Origin: Hyphomicrobium_A sp963776675
Lineage (GTDB): Bacteria; Pseudomonadota; Alphaproteobacteria; Rhizobiales; Hyphomicrobiaceae
Length of the DNA: 64,000 nucleotides
Assembly (NCBI GenBank): GCA_963776675.1
Contig: CAVZNR010000049.1
Span: forward strand, 124,001-188,000
Reading direction: 5' to 3'
This document shows, piece after piece, positions 17,101 through 26,014 of this stretch. The notes under the pieces were generated by a model. The model did no database searches. It was not told the origin of the DNA and saw only the letters and a program-made list of their open reading frames with translations. How positions within the stretch are numbered: position 1 is the stretch's first letter; every line of letters starts with the position of its first letter. Position numbers and translations under genes: made by a program.

Positions 17101-18120
17101 CGCGGTGTCGAAGGGAGGCTTGTCGGCAGCGGCGGCGATGCGGTCGAGATCGAGCCAGCGCGAGTCGAGTTGCAGATCGATGTCGAGGGCATTTTCCCAC
17201 GACGCCGTCGCACTGCCGGTGACGAGCTGAGGTTGGCCGACCTGGTCGAACGACACCGCGATGTCATCGAGCTTGAGGCCCATGGCATCGCCGACCAGCT
17301 TGGCTTTGAAATCGACAAGCGGGCTCTCGGCTTGGCCGGTCGCGGGCTGTGGCATCTGACTCGCGTCGAGTTGCAGCTTGGCCGTCACCTCTCCGTCGAT
17401 GCTGGGGCGCCCCTTGAGGTCGGTGACGCGTCCGTCGACGGTGTAGCTGTTGCCGCGCTCGGCGCTGCGCACGGTGGCCTTGAAGCGGACGCCGCCCTCC
17501 GGATCCGCGGGACTGGTGCCAAAGCGCAGCTCCTGCTCGGTGCCCTGCCACTCGGCTGTGCCCTTGAAGGAGAACGGTCCCTCGATCGATTCGGCCTTGA
17601 GCTCGCCGCTGAGCCCCTTGAGCTCGGCAAATCCGATGCCCTTGGGCCCATGCAGTGCCACCAGGCCGTCCTTGATCTTGACGGACTGCAGTGTGACGTC
17701 GGCGGGGACGAAGGGCAGCGTTCCAGGCGTGATACTCAGGCTGCTCCAGTTGCCGCGGCCCTGCGAATCGACGGCAAGGCGCAGGACGGGTTGCGTGAGC
17801 TCGATCTCGTTGGCCTCGATGATGCCTTTGAGCAGAGGCGGCACCGAAAGCCGCATGGTGAAGCTCTCGGCGCGGAAAAACGGCTCGCCCGTATTGGTCG
17901 AGGTATCGGCGATCCTGAGCTTGTCGAAGCGGACGAACGGCGACGGCAGGAAGCGCACGTTGACGTTGCCGCCGACGCGCACCTCGCGACCCAGGATGCG
18001 GGTCGCCTCTTCCTCGAACACGCCGCGGTATCCGTTCCAGTCGATAAAATAGGGAACTGCAAACAGTGCGGCGAGCGCAAGCGCGACGAGGCCGGCGATG
18101 TAGAGAAGCCCGTTGCTCAT
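14137..18120 (-). CDS. AsmA-family envelope protein
   Basis: A very large (1327-residue) inner-membrane-anchored periplasmic protein of the AsmA superfamily, whose members are implicated in lipid transport between membranes or outer-membrane assembly. From ATG 18120, residues 1-25 form the membrane anchor (LLYIAGLVALALAALFAVPYF) followed by the AsmA start (WNGYRGVFEEEATRILGREV, VRFLPSPFVRFDKLRI). The middle is repetitive beta-rich sequence with AsmA_2-like blocks. The C-terminal 200 residues have a Glu/Arg coiled-coil stretch and a Pro/Gln/Ala-rich tail (PAAGEPPPPAVNG). It is divergent from uvrD, separated by about 300 bp. Confidence 0.85.
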   Translation of the reverse strand: MSNGLLYIAGLVALALAALFAVPYFIDWNGYRGVFEEEATRILGREVRVGGNVNVRFLPSPFVRFDKLRIADTSTNTGEPFFRAESFTMRLSVPPLLKGIIEANEIELTQPVLRLAVDSQGRGNWSSLSITPGTLPFVPADVTLQSVKIKDGLVALHGPKGIGFAELKGLSGELKAESIEGPFSFKGTAEWQGTEQELRFGTSPADPEGGVRFKATVRSAERGNSYTVDGRVTDLKGRPSIDGEVTAKLQLDASQMPQPATGQAESPLVDFKAKLVGDAMGLKLDDIAVSFDQVGQPQLVTGSATASWENALDIDLQLDSRWLDLDRIAAAADKPPFDTARSFVAAFMQALPAQAETRVHVDLDQANLGGQAVSDIRLGVTRTHGVLLLQELRAALPGGTKLALEGTTASTTETGTFQGDFALRGTSLHRFLNWAVKDPSVVDVVRSDGPFSLQGLLGMSARGVDLTDAGAEVAGMPLSGEVHYTSGDRPRIGIVLQGQQIDGGELWPAGVGYLKALLANEPEQTSAEAGGSPHRRWIDTATTDLSLRLRAAELRTGAEPLRDVDMDVAIEAGRMSMRSCKFVSNDGLAFELEGDIADVAGEPRGDLRFVLAAPAKDAFSAFVRLWHLSEDDSRQAMRYGELAPMQLAGTIRLGQRAKGAADIFADGSMEGGRVVATARLDGGLENWRNAGADLAMTIQAPDIVDTFDRLAARASRPVSEARQRPGEIFIKAVGTPASGMLAAATVKASGLFFAYDGRVEMPAADARKFDGDLRISAGEIGDIMALAGLGSGGALRGAPIVGTVKMVSANRAIELKPKQLTVGGSKVDGTLALAYPEEGPAIVTAQLTVDQATIPGLLGLALDRSVTAAVSAEPLTQGKSIWPESAFDFAALDGMEAKIGVGFKTLTLDPGMDIKDARLEVALSPGKVAVTRLEGAALGGSVSGAVAFERAPGGASMAGDIHLNDVHLGGKPADGAAPDKNVANATVALEFSGRGSTPGGLIAVATGSGEITLGDVSMRVPTPMAVVATSEAVLTGAAGGSGDELVTALQHQMNASEVKVGPRKIAVTIADGAAKLADFSLPSPAGATKVETTVDLASLVVDSTWILEPKAPDAVQPDQPRKGALPAVNVVYVGPLKDAWALEPRIAADPLERELAIRKMELDAEHLERLHKLDAERARQEEERRKSIEAEESDRQEAPASAPAEAEAAAPRQQQGAAGPAAGEPPPPAVNGVAEVPLQPLEDRGTTPDVPLPPGQANAVLPLQSTDPGFNAPVTVIPAEGEAVPGAPVETTTAEPVPQAAPRPRRAVRRQLPAGEQVLRALQNSTN

Positions 18121-18425
18121 TGACCTCTTCGGGGGCCGGAGCAGGCCCGGGCCCTTATCTCTGTGGATGCCGCAGCAGGGGGCGCCAAATGGCACCTGGG
18201 CACGGCATGCCCTTTTGGGTTGTCGATCTGATGGCGCCTGGACCGGGGGTCCCTACGCGTCCGCCACCAACGTCAGGATGGTATAGTCTAGCTTATTCGC
18301 AAGCGTGTGTCTGGACCGCCATCCTTGGGCCGGACGGCGTTTGTGTGGCCACAATCCCTATATCTGGTGTGGGCGAGATTTGCCCGGCCGTTGCCCGGCC
18401 CGGGCGGGTGCTATAGTTGCGAACG
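18121..18425. other. Divergent intergenic region, asmA-like / uvrD
   Basis: About 300 bp with no credible gene. It contains the promoters of both divergent genes. TATAGT at 18412-18417 near the uvrD start could be a -10 element, but it lies too close to the ATG to be certain. Confidence 0.35.
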
Positions 18426-20891
18426 ATGGCGCAAAACGGAAAACATTTGGCGAACGCGGCCCATCCCGACGACGCGGCGGACGATCCGCCGTTCGACCTG
18501 CCAGAAGCGGCGCCCGGACCGGCTCCTGCGGCGCCGGAGCGCGTGGCGGAGCCCTCGGTTTCGGCGCGCGCGCTGCAGAGCGCGGGCACGCCTCCCTACA
18601 TTGCCGGGCTCAATCCCGAGCAGCGCCAAGCGGTTGAGGCCCTCGACGGCCCGGTCCTGGTGCTGGCCGGCGCCGGCACCGGCAAGACGCGCGTCCTGAC
18701 CACCCGCATCGCCCACATCCTGGCAAGCCGCAAGGCGTTCCCGAGCCAGGTCCTGGCCGTCACCTTTACCAACAAGGCGGCGCGCGAGATGAAGGAGCGC
18801 ATCGCCGACCTCGTCGGCGGCATCGTCGAGGGCATGCCCTGGCTCGGCACGTTCCACTCGATCGGCGTCAAGATCCTGCGCCGGCACGCGGAGCTCGTCG
18901 GCCTCAAATCGGGCTTCACTATTCTCGACACCGACGACCAGATCCGCCTGATGAAGCAGGTGATCGAGGCGGAGGGCCTCGACAAGGACCGCTGGCCCGC
19001 GCGCCAGCTCGCCTCCCTCATCGACGGCTGGAAGAACCGCGGGCTCACCCCCGACAAGGTCCCGCAAGGCGAGGCTTACGGTTTTGCCGGCGGCAAGGGC
19101 GCGCAGCTCTATGCCGCCTATCAGGCGCGCCTCAAAGAGCTCAACGCTTGCGACTTCGGCGACCTGCTGCTCGAGTGCCTGCGGCTGTTTCTGGAGAACC
19201 CCGATGTGCTGGCCGACTACCAGCGCCGCTTCCGCTACATCCTCGTCGACGAGTACCAGGACACCAACATCGCCCAATACCTGTGGCTGCGGCTGTTGGC
19301 GCAGGGGTCGCCCCACATCTGCTGCGTGGGCGATGACGACCAGTCGATCTACGGCTGGCGCGGGGCCGAGGTCGACAACATCCTGCGCTTCGAAAAGGAC
19401 TTCCCCGGCGCGAAAGTGATCCGGCTGGAGCGCAACTACCGTTCGACGGGCCACATCCTGTCCGCCGCCGCGGGGCTGATCTCCGCCAACAAGGGACGTC
19501 TCGGCAAGACGCTCTTCACCGACGGACACGAGGGCGCCAAGGTCACCGTCACCGCCGTGTGGGACGACGAGGAGGAAGCGCGCGGCATCGGCGACGACAT
19601 CGAGGACATGCAGGGGCGCGGCCAGCGCCTCAACGAGATCGCGATTCTGGTGCGCGCCTCCTTCCAGATGCGCGCCTTCGAGGATCGCTTCATCACCATG
19701 GGGCTGCCCTACCGCGTCATCGGCGGCCCACGCTTCTACGAGCGCCAGGAAATCAAGGACGCGATCGCCTATCTGGAGGTGACCGCCAATCCGTCAAACG
19801 ACCTCAAGTTCGAGCGCATCGTCAACGTGCCGAAACGCGGCTTGGGCGATACCTCGGTCAAGCGCGTGCACCAGCTCGGCCGCGCCCGCCAGATCCCCAT
19901 GTACCAGGCGGCGCAGACGATGATCGAGACGGAGGAGCTGACAGGCAAGGCGCGCCGCTCGCTTGCCGACCTGCTCGCATCGTTCGAGCGGTGGCGCGCG
20001 ATGATCTCGCACATGAAGCATACCGAGCTGGCCGAGCTGATCTTAGACGAGTTCGGCTACACCGCCATGTGGCAGGCGGACAAGAGCCCGCAGGCGGCGT
20101 CGCGGCTGGAAAACCTCAAGGAGCTCGTGCGCTTCATGCACGAGTTCGATTCCCTCCAAGGCTTCCTCGAGCACGTGAGCCTGGTGATGGACGTCGATCA
20201 GGCGGGCGACGGCGAGCGCGTATCGCTGATGACGCTACACGCGGCCAAAGGCCTCGAGTTCGAGGCGGTGTTCCTGCCGGGCTGGGAGGAAGGGCTCTTT
20301 CCCCACCAGCGCAGTCTCGACGAGAGCGGGCAGGCGGGGCTGGAGGAGGAGCGTCGGCTCGCCTACGTGGGGCTGACCCGCGCCAAGCGCCTCGCCAAAG
20401 TGTCGTTCGCACAGAACCGGCGCACGCGCGGGCTCTACCAGTCGGCGCTGCCCTCGCGCTTCGTCGATGAGCTGCCCGGCGACCATGTCGAGGTGCTGGA
20501 GGCGAAGATGCCGTTCGGCGGCGCCTATCAGAACTTCGGCGGCACCTTCGGCAACGGATTTACCCGGAGCCGCTTCGACGAGGCCGCCACGCCCTTCGAC
20601 GCCACGTATGAAACGCCGGGCTGGCAGCGCGCCAAGGCCCACACGAACAAGACGCAACCGAAAACGGAGTGGAGCCCGGCCGAGGCGCGACGCAAGCGCG
20701 GGCCCTTGACCATCGACGGCGAGCTGGTGGCCGCATCCACCCAGGAAGCCGCCTTCAAGACCGGAGAGCGGGTTCTGCATCAAAAGTTCGGCGCCGGCAC
20801 CGTCGCAGCGGTCGACGGCAACAAGCTCACCATCGACTTCGACGAGGCGGGGCGCAAGCGCGTCGTCGACAGCTTCGTCGAGCGCGCGTGA
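18426..20891 (+). CDS. uvrD: UvrD/PcrA-type ATP-dependent DNA helicase (SF1A)
   Basis: A 3'-5' helicase used in nucleotide-excision and mismatch repair. The start is ATG 18426; TTG 18417 is a less likely alternative. After a 55-residue variable head come GLNPEQRQAVEALDGP (Q motif), Walker A GAGTGKTRVLT, TFTNKAAREMKERI (Ia), ILVDEYQDTN (Walker B), VGDDDQSIYGWRGAEV (III), LERNYRST (IV), VSLMTLHAAKGLEFEAVFL (V) and EERRLAYVGLTRAKR (VI). The C-terminus ends in the Tudor-like tail (HQKFGAGTVAAVDGNKLTIDF) typical of UvrD/PcrA. It is 821 residues long and convergent with pcm, only 3 bp apart. Confidence 0.96.
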   Translation: MAQNGKHLANAAHPDDAADDPPFDLPEAAPGPAPAAPERVAEPSVSARALQSAGTPPYIAGLNPEQRQAVEALDGPVLVLAGAGTGKTRVLTTRIAHILASRKAFPSQVLAVTFTNKAAREMKERIADLVGGIVEGMPWLGTFHSIGVKILRRHAELVGLKSGFTILDTDDQIRLMKQVIEAEGLDKDRWPARQLASLIDGWKNRGLTPDKVPQGEAYGFAGGKGAQLYAAYQARLKELNACDFGDLLLECLRLFLENPDVLADYQRRFRYILVDEYQDTNIAQYLWLRLLAQGSPHICCVGDDDQSIYGWRGAEVDNILRFEKDFPGAKVIRLERNYRSTGHILSAAAGLISANKGRLGKTLFTDGHEGAKVTVTAVWDDEEEARGIGDDIEDMQGRGQRLNEIAILVRASFQMRAFEDRFITMGLPYRVIGGPRFYERQEIKDAIAYLEVTANPSNDLKFERIVNVPKRGLGDTSVKRVHQLGRARQIPMYQAAQTMIETEELTGKARRSLADLLASFERWRAMISHMKHTELAELILDEFGYTAMWQADKSPQAASRLENLKELVRFMHEFDSLQGFLEHVSLVMDVDQAGDGERVSLMTLHAAKGLEFEAVFLPGWEEGLFPHQRSLDESGQAGLEEERRLAYVGLTRAKRLAKVSFAQNRRTRGLYQSALPSRFVDELPGDHVEVLEAKMPFGGAYQNFGGTFGNGFTRSRFDEAATPFDATYETPGWQRAKAHTNKTQPKTEWSPAEARRKRGPLTIDGELVAASTQEAAFKTGERVLHQKFGAGTVAAVDGNKLTIDFDEAGRKRVVDSFVERA

Positions 20892-20894
20892 GGC

Positions 20895-21689
20895 TCACTC
20901 GTCGTCGCGCGTGAGCGGCACGAACTGCACCGGCACGATATCCTTGCGCGACGTCGAGCCGTCGGCGTTCTTGGTAATGACCATCAGCTCCTGCGAAAGC
21001 TGGCCCACGGGAACCACGAGCCGGCCTCCGGGCTTCAATTGCTCGACGAGCGCCGGAGGGACGTGGTCGGGCGCGGCTGTGACGATGATCGCATCGTAGG
21101 GTGCGTGCTCGGCCCAGCCCTTATAGCCATCGCCGATCCGCGTATGGACGTTGGCGTATCCGAGCCGTTCAAGCGTTTCAGCCGCGCGCTTGCCCAAGCT
21201 CTCGACGATCTCGATGGTGTAGACGTCGGCGGCAAGCTCGGCGAGCACGGCAGCCTGATACCCGCAACCGGTTCCGATCTCGAGAACCTTGTCGTCGGGC
21301 TCCAATTGCAGCAGGTCCGACATGAGCGCCACGATAAAGGGCTGCGAGATCGTTTGCCCGCTCCCGATCGAAAGCGGGCGATTGCGATAGGCCGAGTGGC
21401 GCTGCAGCGGCGGCACGAACTCGTGGCGCGGGACCTTGGCCATGACGGCGAGCACGCGCGCATCGATGCCGGCGCGGCCGGTCTCGCGCTCCACCGTGCC
21501 CGCCAGCGCGGCGATGTTGTCCACCATCCGGTGCCGCTCGGCGGCGCGATCATCGTGAGCAAAGACCATTTGCGAAAGTGCCAGCTGCGCCAGAGCCAGG
21601 ACGCCCAAACTCATCGGTGGGACGAGCAGGCGGACAAGCAGCCCGGCAGGCTTGCGCAAGGCTCTATGCCGCAACGCCCATACGCCCAT
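20895..21689 (-). CDS. pcm: Protein-L-isoaspartate O-methyltransferase with N-terminal signal or anchor
   Basis: Repairs isoaspartyl damage in proteins using S-adenosylmethionine. Core motifs are VPRHEFVPPLQRHSAY, IGSGQTISQPFIVALM, the SAM-binding VLEIGTGCGYQAAVLAEL and IVTAAPDHVP. Unlike cytosolic Pcm (about 210 residues), this protein has a roughly 50-residue basic-hydrophobic N-terminus (LLVRLLVPPMSLGVLALAQLA followed by LSQMVFAHDD) that looks like a signal peptide or membrane anchor, suggesting action in the envelope. The start chosen is ATG 21689; GTG 21722 would add 11 residues. It is convergent with uvrD. Confidence 0.9.
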   Translation of the reverse strand: MGVWALRHRALRKPAGLLVRLLVPPMSLGVLALAQLALSQMVFAHDDRAAERHRMVDNIAALAGTVERETGRAGIDARVLAVMAKVPRHEFVPPLQRHSAYRNRPLSIGSGQTISQPFIVALMSDLLQLEPDDKVLEIGTGCGYQAAVLAELAADVYTIEIVESLGKRAAETLERLGYANVHTRIGDGYKGWAEHAPYDAIIVTAAPDHVPPALVEQLKPGGRLVVPVGQLSQELMVITKNADGSTSRKDIVPVQFVPLTRDDE

Positions 21690-21759
21690 GCTCCCTAGAT
21701 GGGCCCATGGCGGCCGGCGCACAACTGTCCCCGGACGGCTTCGCCCGGCGCTGGCCAGC

Positions 21760-23229
21760 TCAGGCGGCCCCGCGGGCCCCGTTAATCAGCTCCCAGGCGA
21801 TGTTAATCTGGCGCATGCGCACCTCACGCACCATCCGGTCGTCGTCGTCGCGGGCGTGGTCGGGATGCCAGCTCATGCGCAAGGCGTCGACGATCTTCTT
21901 GAGGACACCCTCGCTGACATCGGGATTGACGCCAAGCACCGCATAAGCCTCGCTCGCCGTGCGCGGCACGCTGCCGGACGGGCGTGTCCCCGAAAGGCTT
22001 GCGGCGGCGCTTTCGGCGATGCGACGGATGCGCTCCAGCTCGCGCACCAGCGCGCGGTAGTGGGCGGCAGATCTGGCCGCAGCCATGTCGTCCGCCTCGT
22101 CTTGCTCACGGGCGACCGCCTCGACATTCTTGAGGGCCTGACGCACGAGCTTCAGCTCGGACAGCAGAACCTCGCGCAACGGGGCGCCGCCCTTGAGCTG
22201 GCCGACGACCTCCTCGGTTTGCCGCAGCATGGCTTTGACCGCGGCTCCGGCGTTGATAAAGCTCTCGGGAGCGCTGCGACTGCGTAGCGTGCGCCACCTG
22301 TGGTCAATATGCTCAGCAATACGCGCCAGTCCGGGCCCGAAGGCGAGCAGCACACCACCGCCGGACTGGGAGGCGCGCATGTGGAAGACACCTGCTGCCG
22401 TCGCCAGCCCCATGAGCGCGAGGAGCCAGGCCCAAGGAGGGGACGGAGACGCGTCAGCGGCACTCACCGCGCCATAATCCCGCTCCGTTCGCACCACCGT
22501 CACCCAATCCTCGGCGACGGTCTCGTCGATCTCGGCGTCGTAGGGCTCTAGGCCCGGAATGGGCGCCACAATATCGTCCGGATCGGCCCGTGCGACGACG
22601 GGCTCGTCCACCTCGGCGGAAACGCGCCTGAACGAGGCGGCCTTGCTCTCGTCAAGGCCGGACGGCAACGAAGCTCCGGCCTCGGCCACTTCGATACGCG
22701 CGCCGAGCTCGTCGACGGGCGCGAAACCCGCTGGCATCACGACATGCTCGAAATCCTCTCGCCGCTCCTGACAATCGCCGGTATAGGCGACGCGGCGCTG
22801 AAGCTGGGCGCCACCAAGCGCGAACGTGGGGCGCTCCGTGCAGGGCGGCGCGTGCGCGGCCGCAGCACGGCGAACCGGCAGCACGATATTGAGACGACCC
22901 TGTTCGATCCAGGCCGGCTCGGCCGTCGCCTGTCTCAGCGCCGCCGCAACCCGCATCCAGGTAAGACCGGCGCCCCCGCAGGAGATGACGAAACGGTGGA
23001 CCATGAGCCTGCGGCAGCCGCTAGATCGCGGCTGATTGCAGCTCGCGACGGTAGCAACCTCGCGCTTGCCCACGATGGCGTAGGATCTCTCCTCAGCCGG
23101 CGTCAGCCTGATGTGGCCCTCTTCGAGGTCACAAGCGAACGGCATGACGAGCCGCTCGCGCGCCTCAGCACCACCCGCTACCCCGAGGCTCAAATTCAAC
23201 AGCAGAAAAAGTTTCGCGACGCGACGCAC
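21760..23229 (-). CDS. Envelope protein with C-terminal J domain
   Basis: A 489-residue protein from a GTG start at 23229 (RBS GGAGGGG about 8 nt upstream; the open frame before it is not protein-like). It has a signal peptide (AKLFLLLNLSLGVAGGAEA), a Cys-containing region probably outside the membrane (MPFACDLEEG, CNQPRSSGCRR, FVISCGGAG), an acidic linker and a membrane helix (PWAWLLALMGLATAAGVF) at about residue 290. The last 65 residues are a J domain (AYAVLGVNPDVSE, then the HPD motif in MSWHPDHARDD), placed where it could recruit cytosolic Hsp70/DnaK. It is divergent from the DUF3754 gene. Function unknown. Confidence 0.78.
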   Translation of the reverse strand: MRRVAKLFLLLNLSLGVAGGAEARERLVMPFACDLEEGHIRLTPAEERSYAIVGKREVATVASCNQPRSSGCRRLMVHRFVISCGGAGLTWMRVAAALRQATAEPAWIEQGRLNIVLPVRRAAAAHAPPCTERPTFALGGAQLQRRVAYTGDCQERREDFEHVVMPAGFAPVDELGARIEVAEAGASLPSGLDESKAASFRRVSAEVDEPVVARADPDDIVAPIPGLEPYDAEIDETVAEDWVTVVRTERDYGAVSAADASPSPPWAWLLALMGLATAAGVFHMRASQSGGGVLLAFGPGLARIAEHIDHRWRTLRSRSAPESFINAGAAVKAMLRQTEEVVGQLKGGAPLREVLLSELKLVRQALKNVEAVAREQDEADDMAAARSAAHYRALVRELERIRRIAESAAASLSGTRPSGSVPRTASEAYAVLGVNPDVSEGVLKKIVDALRMSWHPDHARDDDDRMVREVRMRQINIAWELINGARGAA

Positions 23230-23536
23230 CTTGGGACCCCTCCATCTTGGTACGCAGTAGACATCCTTGGTCGGGGTCAACCGGGGCGCGACTGTGGCGC
23301 GCAATAGGGTTATGCACGCAAGAATTTCCCTTGTGCTCAACCCCTTAAGAACGTCGCCGGTGGCGGCGAGCGTGCACCGGCGCCGCCCAAATGGCCAAAA
23401 ATCTGCAAGATGTCCGGGGTAGGCTCGACAACGGGTGGCATTGCACCCTAGAAGAAAACCGGACGCTGGCTGAACCTCCAGCAGGCATTCGCAGAATCTG
23501 CCGTTTCGCGTGTGGTCGTTCGAGGGGAGCGCAATC
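23230..23536. other. Divergent intergenic region, J-domain gene / DUF3754 gene
   Basis: About 300 bp without a gene. It must hold both promoters; no clear operator or hairpin was recognised. Confidence 0.35.
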
Positions 23537-24982
23537 ATGTCATCTATTGACGTGCAGGGAGCCCCGGAAGCCTCCGCCGGCTTCTACCCCAAGCAACCCG
23601 ATGCAGACGCGACCGTTGCGACCGAAGCCGATGGCTCCTCGGCCTTCGACGAGGTGGTGCCGGAGAACGAGCGGGGCCGCGAGCGCTTCATTCCGGTGAC
23701 GCGGTTCGCGCTGCTGGACCGACTGACGGCGCCGGGCACCTGGCCCGGCACTCAGGCACAGGATGCGCGCCGCTTCTTCCGTTACCTCGATCACTGGCGG
23801 CGCCAGCAATACAACGCCGAGTTGAACACGCTGGAGGAGACCTACGAGCCCTTCAGCCCCGACAGCGACCTGCTGATGACGCGCACGTTCTCACCCGAGG
23901 AACGCCTCGTCATGCAGAAGCGCGTGTGCGACGGCATGATGCGCATCCTCGAGCAGGCAAACTACGTCCGCATCGATCACAACGACGTGGAGACCATTCT
24001 GACGCGCGAATCGGCTTACGGGCTCGATTTGCACGTCGATCTCGATGCCTTCGAGGAGGTGCTCCTCTACTACCGCGGTGCTTCAAGCAAGCGCGACCGG
24101 CGGCGACGCTGGCACAAATTCTACCTCAGGGAAGAGTTCGACATTCCGATCTTCCAGCGGTTGTTCCTGCTGTTCAAGCTGAAGCCATTCGAAGTGCGCG
24201 TGCGCGAGGTCATGCAGTCGGACAAGCTCAACCGCCGCGAGGCGGAAAAGGTGGTGAAGCGTCAACGCGCCTCCATGCCGCCCGAGGTGGACGAAGACAA
24301 CATCTACATGAAGCTCTTCAAGAACATCCCGAGAAACGATCTCGAGATGGTCTTTCCCAACACACAAGTGCGCTTCCGGCTGTTCGACAAGCTGTGGCTC
24401 GGAGCGACAGCGAGCGGCGGCCTGGGGCTGGGCGCCGTCGGAGCGGCCGGCAAGATCGCGCTCCTGGCGACCAACCCTATCGCAGCGGTCGGCGCCGTCG
24501 TCGGGCTCGGTGGCGTCGCCTTCCGCCAGGCCACCAACTTCATAAACCAGAAAAACCGCTACATGGTGGTCATGGCGCAGAACCTCTACTTCCACGCCAT
24601 GGCCGACAACCGCGGCGTCATGCTCAAGCTCGCGGCGCGCGCAGCCGAGGAGGACGTCAAGGAGGAGATGCTGCTCTATTCGGTGTTGGCCAAGGAGCGC
24701 GCGCGGCGCCAGGATCTGCCCGACATCGACGTTGCGATCGAGCAATATCTCAACGCCAGTTTCGGCGTCAGCGTGGATTTCGATATTCCCGACGCCCTGC
24801 AGCGTCTGATCCACGACGGGCTCGTGACCGAGCGCTCCGACGGCACGCTGTCCACGTTGCCGCCGGCAGAGGCGGCGCTGCACATCGACCGCAAGTGGGA
24901 CCTTTTCCTCGACGAGCTGCCGGAGGCAACGAGCGCGGAAGGCATGGAGTTCGGGGGCGGTCCCTCCTCACCGACGGTATGA
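23537..24982 (+). CDS. TMEM143-like DUF3754 protein
   Basis: A 481-residue member of the DUF3754/TMEM143 family, named for a mitochondrial protein, in keeping with alphaproteobacterial ancestry. After a polar head it has RFIPVTRFALLDRLTAPGTW, a long charged helical region with LREEFDIPIFQRLFLLFKLK, the core VDEDNIYMKLFKNIPRNDLE, and a Gly/Ala-rich hydrophobic hairpin (GLGLGAVGAAGKIALLAT, PIAAVGAVVGLGGVAF) that likely enters the membrane. ATG 23537 is the start. Molecular function unknown. It lies upstream of prmA in the same direction. Confidence 0.8.
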   Translation: MSSIDVQGAPEASAGFYPKQPDADATVATEADGSSAFDEVVPENERGRERFIPVTRFALLDRLTAPGTWPGTQAQDARRFFRYLDHWRRQQYNAELNTLEETYEPFSPDSDLLMTRTFSPEERLVMQKRVCDGMMRILEQANYVRIDHNDVETILTRESAYGLDLHVDLDAFEEVLLYYRGASSKRDRRRRWHKFYLREEFDIPIFQRLFLLFKLKPFEVRVREVMQSDKLNRREAEKVVKRQRASMPPEVDEDNIYMKLFKNIPRNDLEMVFPNTQVRFRLFDKLWLGATASGGLGLGAVGAAGKIALLATNPIAAVGAVVGLGGVAFRQATNFINQKNRYMVVMAQNLYFHAMADNRGVMLKLAARAAEEDVKEEMLLYSVLAKERARRQDLPDIDVAIEQYLNASFGVSVDFDIPDALQRLIHDGLVTERSDGTLSTLPPAEAALHIDRKWDLFLDELPEATSAEGMEFGGGPSSPTV

Positions 24983-25036
24983 TGCGGCCCCTTCGCACCC
25001 GCGTGGGCCGGCCGCCCTGCCCATGACGCCCGGAAC

Positions 25037-25918
25037 ATGACCGCGCGATGCAAGCTCTCCGTTGCCGCGCAAGAGGCCGCGCTGGCGCGTGCACTTGCCG
25101 GAGCGCTCGAGAATCTGATCGTGCCGCAGCCCGACGCGGTGACCCTGTTTGAGGACGGGCGGGGTGGTTGGCGCGTCGAGGCCTATTTTGCCAGCCCTCC
25201 CGACTTAGGGGCGCTTGCCACTCTGCTGCCGAACACGGTCGGACAGGAAATCGGGCCGCTCGAGCTTGAGGACGTGCCCGATCTCAACTGGGTCGCAATC
25301 TCGCAGGCGGCATTGCCACCGGTTGCGGCCGGGCGCTTCACCGTGCACGGCAGTCACGACCGCGATCGCATTCCACGGGGGCCCAACACCCTCTTGATCG
25401 ACGCCGGGGAAGCCTTCGGAACGGCCCATCACGCCACCACGCAAGGCTGCCTGCTGGCCATCGACCGGCTGACACGGTCGCGGCCGTTCCGCCGAGTTCT
25501 GGATCTGGGATGCGGTTCGGGCGTGCTGGCGATCGCGGCTGCGCGCGCGCTCCCGCGCGCCGAGATCCTCGCGACCGACAACGACCCGGAGGCCGTCGCC
25601 GTCGCCAAGGCCAACGCTGCGGCCAACGGTGTCGGTCAGCGCATCGCCTTCGCCTGTGCCATGGGCCTCGCCCATCCCTGGCTGCGCCATGCCGCGCCCT
25701 TCGACCTGGTGGTCGCGAACATCCTGGCGCCACCTCTGCAGGCGATGGCGCCAGCGCTAGGAAAGGCGATAAGGCGGGGCGGGGTGGTCGTGCTATCCGG
25801 CCTGCTGAACCCCGAGGCAGCGGCCGTGATTTCGTGCTACGTGGTCCAGGGTTTCCGCCTGCAGGAGCATCGGCGCATTGCCGGCTGGTCGACGTTGGTG
25901 CTCGTTAAGCGACGGTGA
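25037..25918 (+). CDS. prmA: Ribosomal protein L11 methyltransferase
   Basis: Methylates ribosomal protein L11 with S-adenosylmethionine. The 293-residue protein has an N-terminal region as in alphaproteobacterial PrmA (DLNWVAISQAALPPVAAGRF, FTVHGSHDRDRIP), then IDAGEAFGTAHHATTQGCL, the SAM-binding motif VLDLGCGSGVLAIAAAR, ATDNDPEAVAVAKANAAANG, and the PrmA signature FDLVVANILAPPLQAMAP. ATG 25037 follows the DUF3754 gene by about 55 bp. The aminopeptidase gene follows 96 bp later. Confidence 0.93.
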   Translation: MTARCKLSVAAQEAALARALAGALENLIVPQPDAVTLFEDGRGGWRVEAYFASPPDLGALATLLPNTVGQEIGPLELEDVPDLNWVAISQAALPPVAAGRFTVHGSHDRDRIPRGPNTLLIDAGEAFGTAHHATTQGCLLAIDRLTRSRPFRRVLDLGCGSGVLAIAAARALPRAEILATDNDPEAVAVAKANAAANGVGQRIAFACAMGLAHPWLRHAAPFDLVVANILAPPLQAMAPALGKAIRRGGVVVLSGLLNPEAAAVISCYVVQGFRLQEHRRIAGWSTLVLVKRR

Positions 25919-26014
25919 CGAAGTCCGTCGAGTTGTCGTGGCATCCTCTGCTCGCACGCTCTCGCGGGCAGTCACCAATTTGCTCACCCGCCGTCAGCCG
26001 CCTAAAGAAAGCGC

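Noticed and set aside
14116..18123. 1335-codon open frame on the plus strand
   Set aside because: Antisense to the AsmA-family gene; rich in Arg/Gly/Leu with no domain pattern. Long antisense frames are expected in GC-rich coding DNA.
23230..23538. N-terminal extension of the J-domain protein to 23538
   Set aside because: The extra 103 codons are not protein-like and overlap the neighbour's start; GTG 23229 has a strong RBS and begins a signal peptide.
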